NCBI GenBank assembly: GCA_000469685.2
Contig: LS997563.1
Coordinates: forward strand, 11,806,940-11,870,939
DNA length: 64,000 bases
Direction: 5' to 3'
From: Haemonchus contortus
Taxonomy: Eukaryota > Nematoda > Chromadorea > Rhabditida > Trichostrongylidae
The stretch's first letter is position 1, and every line of letters starts with the position of its first letter. A program made the position numbers and the translations under genes. Of this stretch, positions 58,837 through 64,000 are shown one piece after another. The notes beneath the pieces were generated by a model. That model had not been told where the DNA came from, did not search any database, and saw only the letters and a list, made by a program, of their open reading frames with translations.

Positions 58837-58846
58837 CTGAAAAAAA
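58837..58846 (-). promoter_or_regulatory. Probable spliced-leader acceptor of let-19
   Basis: On the minus strand a run of T followed by CAG ends at 58837, 45 nt before the ATG at 58791, with no donor for a normal upstream intron recognised. It resembles an SL1 trans-splice site, making 58836..58792 the 5' UTR. Inference from position and consensus. Confidence 0.6.
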
Positions 58847-61639
58847 GACATGCAAAATAATTCAAAAGGAATCTAACTGAAGGTACCTGAAGAAATGCTA
58901 CATAAACATAAAGAATACAACTTCGTCAACTTATAACAAGGTTGGGCCTGCATTCGACATTAGCTCAAAGCTGCATAGGTGTTTAAATGCATTGTTGGTC
59001 TTCACAATGTCAGCGGAAACAGTTTAATGTACAGCGCTTTACCCTCTGAGATGGGTCTAATTCCCATCATGCCCTCTGGGGAAAGGACTTGCTTGCACAG
59101 GCCTCTAGCAGTAATGGATTTGATTCCAAACCATACGCATGGAAGCGCGATACATGATACTACCTCGTATGCCTCATATAAGCATATTATATCAAAAATC
59201 AACCTTTTCTGTGTTATGCACTATTTTATTTTAAATCACCCTAGATAAAGATAAAATAAAAAATTACAAACTAAATATGAAGCAGAAAAAGGAAAGATAA
59301 GAAATTAACAAAATAATTCAAGAATTGGGAAATCTGTTCTTCATTGTTGTTTGTTACTCATTGATGCGCTTACTGGAAGTTACGATGAAACTAAAGTTTT
59401 AGTTTTAGGAGAAATTTCGACATAAATTACTCTGATTGTTAGAATCAGAAAAAATCGTTTTAATGTATGAGAACAAAACATTTTAATACTGAATACAAAT
59501 TGAACTAAATGCAAATAATAAACAAAGGTGAAAATAAACAGACAAATATGGAATCGAAACTGAACATCGCCAGAAAAAAAAACGAAGGGAGAACCTGATA
59601 CACCTATCGTCTTTCACGAACGAATTGACTAATTCTTTCAGAAACAAATGTTGATAACTGATCAGCCGCAACACCTCGATGTATTCATCCCCACAACTTT
59701 ACGTATAGAATTGCGGTACGAACTAGCCATAATTTCACGAAATGAGGGAGCGATCTGCCAAGGATATCGAAGCGAAATTCGAAAGCGCACTATTGACCTG
59801 CGAGAAATTTTTGATTTCTTCTCTGGAGCTCAACATTGTATGAAGGCTAGTTTTTCCTACTCAGTTCAGTATAGAAACTTTAAAGATTCAATCCTGTCAA
59901 ATTTCCTGCACCAAAACTTCACCTTTTCCTTTTCTTCTAGATTTTCACCTACGGAAAGTAAAGAGTACTACTTTGGAGCTTGACGGTTTTCAAACGTGGA
60001 GCAGTTCACCACGGTCGCACTTGCATTGTTCCTTTCTTTAGAAAGACTATGTTGATTATTTCAAAAAGAGGAGTAGAATATATGTTGTGCTTTTCCGATC
60101 AAAGCTTAGCTCAGTTTTGAAATAATATTGAAAAATGGTATCAAAAAATCCTCTAAGAGTTAATAAATGGCACGATAGTTACTTGATTTGGGCCTAGTAT
60201 CCACATTCACAATTGAACCGTTATCCCGCTAACCACTGCGTGTATTTGGAAGAACACTGCGGAAAGCAGGGCATACCGTCATGTGTTATCAGGATGGAAT
60301 CTGTGTAAAAAAATCTTTCAAAATATCCAAATTAGGCGTGCGATTTCAGGTGTCATTGCAGCTATACCGACGGTCGCAACTATATCAAAATTAATGAAGC
60401 TTCGTTTCGTTTATAGGTAATGCAGTGAGTAGATCATTGTACTTTACATTAGATGTTCCCCACAAAAATTTTAAGGTGTTGCGAGATTCGAACTAAAAAA
60501 ACATACTGATGAACCGCTCGAAACGGCACAGATGTTTGTGACTGCAGATCTTGCGTATAGTGTAAAAAGTCATTATAGATAATGGGACAAGGAGTACGCT
60601 AGCTTGTGGAGAGAATTATTCCCACCACTTAGAATTGATAGTTTTTTTTTCGCTTCTACACCATTTTCTTTAGGGACTTGTGAAGTGTGAGGTCGGGGTA
60701 AACGACAACCCCGCGGGTGAGAGGCACCTTAATGTCCCACAAACAAAATCTTTCTTTGTTTTGGATCCAATTTTTTCTACCCTATTCTCTTAATCCACTA
60801 AGGCTTCAACAATACTGGAGCGAAAAGAAGTATGGAAAAACAAAAAAAATTTCATAACAAATATCAAATATTACATATTACATATATTACATATACATAT
60901 TACAATATCAAATGGAGGAAACGTTTCAAACATTCGAAAGTCATTTAAAAAATTTTCAAAAAAAGGTAATTAGTAGCCAACAAAGTAGTGTAAAGCTTCG
61001 CCTCACGACAGTTATACTACTACGCGTTGGAACACCATCATTTTTCTAGAAAAAATGGCTATTCAAAATCAAACGCATGCCTTGCAGGTTCGCGGCTAAT
61101 AAGAATCGCATTAAATGCTGCAATTTCGCCTAAAAATGAAGGAAAGGGCAACCGAGCAGTTGGGACTCAACGGACCTCCTCAAATAATATTCATCCCATC
61201 ATCGACGTAAAAAAGCTATCCTGATTGAGTAATTTCATATGTTGGTAATAGGAAAGCATAACAACGTAAAAAGTTTAACGGCAAGTAAGGAGAAATGGTA
61301 GAAAGTTTACAAAAAACTCACTTTGATGGTCTTCATAAGAATCGAAATCTGTCGAAGGCCTGATGGTCAGCAACAAATCCTTGAGCAGTCTACAGGCGAA
61401 TGGAGAGGAAGCTGCTCGCCGGAGCGTATAAAATGCTGACTGTTGACACTGCAAAGAATGAAACCACACTACCGTGATGCACATGACCAAGCCACAAAGC
61501 ACGCGAGAACAACGATAATAATAATGAATGGCATAACAATGGAAGCATGAAAATCCTTCAGACGACGTGACCTACGCCTCCCATCAGATGTCCGTCATCT
61601 CAAAGCAAATCAATACGAATACTCGAATTGGTAAAAGAT
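58847..61639. other. let-19 upstream region; no gene seen
   Basis: AT-rich DNA with poly-A/T tracts, an AT simple repeat and short ORFs (longest 111 codons at 59648..59983). The let-19 promoter is expected near 58850..59300, but no element is identifiable. Confidence 0.55.
60865..60915 (+). repeat. AT-rich (ATTACATAT)n simple repeat
   Basis: Imperfect tandem units of ATTACATAT and close variants over about 50 bp. Confidence 0.75.
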
Positions 61640-61935
61640 GCGAATCGCGCGATGTGTGGGGGCTTCGCGTCCGGGGGGTACCGCCGCGAGGTTGGCGGGC
61701 GGACGCACGCGACGCAACAGGCACGCGACGCGGTCGATCAATCAGCGCCACAAGACGCCGACGAGCGCGGATCGCTTTCGCGAGGGACGCGATCGCGGCG
61801 ACCAAGGCGACCGCCGCCCCACTGCACTGTCTCTCTGCAGGTTTCGCCTCTCCACCTTGCCCGACCAACTCTCCCCGAAGATCATGGGCCGGCCGGCGGG
61901 CCCGCTCTCTGGCTTCCACCACTCACCTTTCCTCA
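61640..61935. other. GC-rich island of unknown nature
   Basis: About 300 bp rich in CGCG and CG dinucleotides between ordinary AT-rich DNA. Several frames are open on both strands at once, as expected from GC-rich DNA poor in stop codons, so none can be called coding. It might be a promoter/first exon of an unseen gene, or a GC-rich repeat. Confidence 0.5.
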
Positions 61936-64000
61936 GTCGGTCTTCGCAACTCTGTGCTCTTTGGTCACGTTTAACTCTCGTTCTGTTTGCGTCCACATGG
62001 CTTCCTCCGCTCTGCTATGCATGGAGATCCCAGCTGGGTGTGGGCAAAGAATAAAAAAAACAAGTGGACCTAGGCAATCGACAAAGCATCACGTTGAAGG
62101 GATAGGCACACCGGCGTAGTTCTTCCTTGGGAATTTCCTGTTAGGCAGCTCAATCGTATCGTATCGATGGGGCTCTTTGTTTCGTTCTTTTCGATCGACC
62201 TTTCACAACTAATTCGCGTTTTCGTTAGCAATTCAGTTTGGGAAGCATTCCAGGCAATACTGGGATCTCTTCCTGTTTGTGGCATAAATTAGCAGCAGCA
62301 AAAATAAAAGGTAGAAATGGCGATGGGCGAAGCTTCCTTCCACATTATGGATTCATATAACTGACTGGGAACGAAAAAATGGGAAGCGACAACGGGTCAC
62401 GTCATTATCGCTGTCAGAGTGCAACATAATAAAGCTGGTTAAATGATTTTCATAGCTATACGGACGAAGGGCTGCCACAGAACACACATGGGATAGGAGA
62501 TTCCCTCAGATCTGCCGCTCCGCATGAGGGAGATAGGGGAGAGGGAGATCATCAAAAGGATAAACTTCTAAGTTCCAACTCAACCTGTCACCTGAAACTC
62601 GGTTGCAGCGATCATCCTTCATTTCAATGGGATTGCAAATAAGCTGAGACCAGCGAGTGTTTCTCCACCGACCCGCCGGTCATCCGATCGGGTATGCCAT
62701 GAAATATCACATGAACACTCGTCCTTTTCGTTTGTTTCGCTTTTTTCCATAGGCAGTAAACATATAATTCTGTGATGCCCTTTCAGATTCGACTTCTTTT
62801 CAAGCTCTCCTTAGCATCCCCATGTCAGTCTTTTTGTAATTTCCTTAGTTGTATTTACTTCATACAGAAAAGAAGAGCCTTCGGAGGTTAACCTCCACGA
62901 TGCATCTCGCGTTCGTCTTCGTTAAAATCACTACTCGCAATAGAAATGGTTCCTGAGATTTCTACAGGAAAGCCTGAGAACCTCCAGCCCCCTAAGGTGA
63001 CACCAAGAGAGCCTAGTAGAAGCTCCAAAACTGGTTTGACCGACATACACGCCCAAAAATGTCCGTGCTATGGCGGTCTCGTTAAAGCTACACCATTCAC
63101 AATGCAGCGCTAGCATACCCACGAATAGCACTCTTATTTGGGAGACACCCAGACGGTTACAGAAGACGATGCACTTGTGCGGAACCTGCCGTCATACGTC
63201 TTCTTCTATTTCAAGGAGAGCTTTTTTCATGCTATGAACTATGCCGTCAGTGATATGAATGCGCTCAGTGAAAGGAATTTTTGGCCTACTGCCGCCAGCT
63301 CTTTACGCTACTTCTCAACTAATAGCTCGTCCAAATACCCCTTCATTGTCGCTCCTATCGTCATAATCTCGTACAACCTCTGGTTTACTGCTTCTTTGAA
63401 ACGTTATATTTCTTGAAGTTCGTCCATTTTCGTGCTTTCCTCGCTATTTTTTGTTTTATCGTTTACTATAACTTTTATCATTTCATTTTGGCCTGAACCC
63501 TCAGAATTATCGTGCCTTGAAGAATCGTCCAAGGTAGAAATATGCGTTAGGTTGAGGAGCACTAAGTGAGACCCGGTGACGAGGATTCAAGTGGTTCGAC
63601 CTCCCGCTTATTCTTCTTGAAACAAGGAAATTGAGCAAATGAGTTTTCAGGTTGAAGTTTCCTATGAAGGTCTCTAGTAGTTGCTCTTATTAGGCAGATG
63701 TCATATTTTCGTACTGAGCCACTTGTGGTGGAGAGTCAATACGAGGCAAGCAAGAAACTTCTAAATGCGTGTGATTAACGTATTTCTTGGGGGAAGATAG
63801 GGTGGTATAATATTGAGGCTAACAACTGGAGTTACACAAAGTGTTTTCTAGGTGAGGAGCTGAGTTGAATACTCCGAAGTAGCCTGTATGTGAATGTAGA
63901 CCGGATGAATGTAATAATTGGAAAGGTGTAATGTCCATGGCTTACTCTTGATTTCGGCTGCAAACCTGGCTTCAGTTGGAATATTGAGACTATCTATGTA
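61936..64000. other. Intergenic; no gene seen
   Basis: Short ORFs on both strands without recognisable domains. The minus strand of 63140..63410 has a stop-interrupted helical-looking frame (FKEAVNQRLYEIMTIGATMK), possibly a retroelement relic, too weak to name. Confidence 0.5.

Noticed and set aside
61567..62119. Overlapping ORFs of 84-163 codons on both strands.
   Set aside because: GC-rich DNA has few stop codons; several frames are open at once, with no splice or family support.

Overview
The window is animal nuclear DNA, almost certainly from a strongylid (hookworm-like) nematode. The evidence is many small exons with nematode-type splice sites (TTTTCAG acceptors), T-rich trans-splice-like acceptors just upstream of both start codons, an SL1-like 22-mer inside a repeat, and abundant tRNA-derived and DNA-transposon repeats of the kind found in strongylid genomes. 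It is not bacterial: there are no long ORFs, operons or Shine-Dalgarno sites.

Only two genes can be read with confidence, and both can be assembled exon by exon in frame from start to stop. (1) dyn-1, dynamin, on the + strand (22061..31538, with an alternative last exon at 32655..32730): 22 exons, 833 aa, or 842 aa with the alternative end. It carries GTPase, stalk, PH, GED and proline-rich parts. (2) let-19, Mediator subunit MED13, on the - strand (58791..45626): 49 exons, 2367 aa. It has the conserved N-terminal domain, an acidic/serine linker, a Met/Pro/Gln-rich middle and the MID/PIWI-like C-terminal half. The genes converge tail to tail across about 13 kb. They act in unrelated processes (membrane scission in endocytosis; the CDK8 module of Mediator in the nucleus).

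Region by region: 1..21990 is intergenic, with one Tc1/mariner-like MITE (1643..2168), SINE-like copies and other dispersed repeats, and no gene I can support. 22002..32730 is dyn-1. 32731..45600 is a repeat-dense block. It holds a SINE; two copies of one repeat family in inverted orientation (34238..35330 and 40270..41000) flanking a broken LINE endonuclease and an unexplained exon pair; a fold-back satellite/palindrome (42180..43295) lying between two 44-bp inverted repeats (41318..41361, 44147..44190); and a Penelope-like reverse transcriptase fragment. 45626..58836 is let-19, whose intron 22 carries a second copy of the MITE. 58837..64000 is intergenic, with a short GC-rich island at 61640..61935.

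The observations most worth checking are the SL1-like 22-mer inside the inverted repeat family, the nested fold-back structure, two introns that appear to need non-GT donors (one in each gene), a 59-bp near-perfect palindrome in dyn-1 intron 4, a possible 3-nt microexon in the dyn-1 PH domain, and the dyn-1/let-19 linkage itself.
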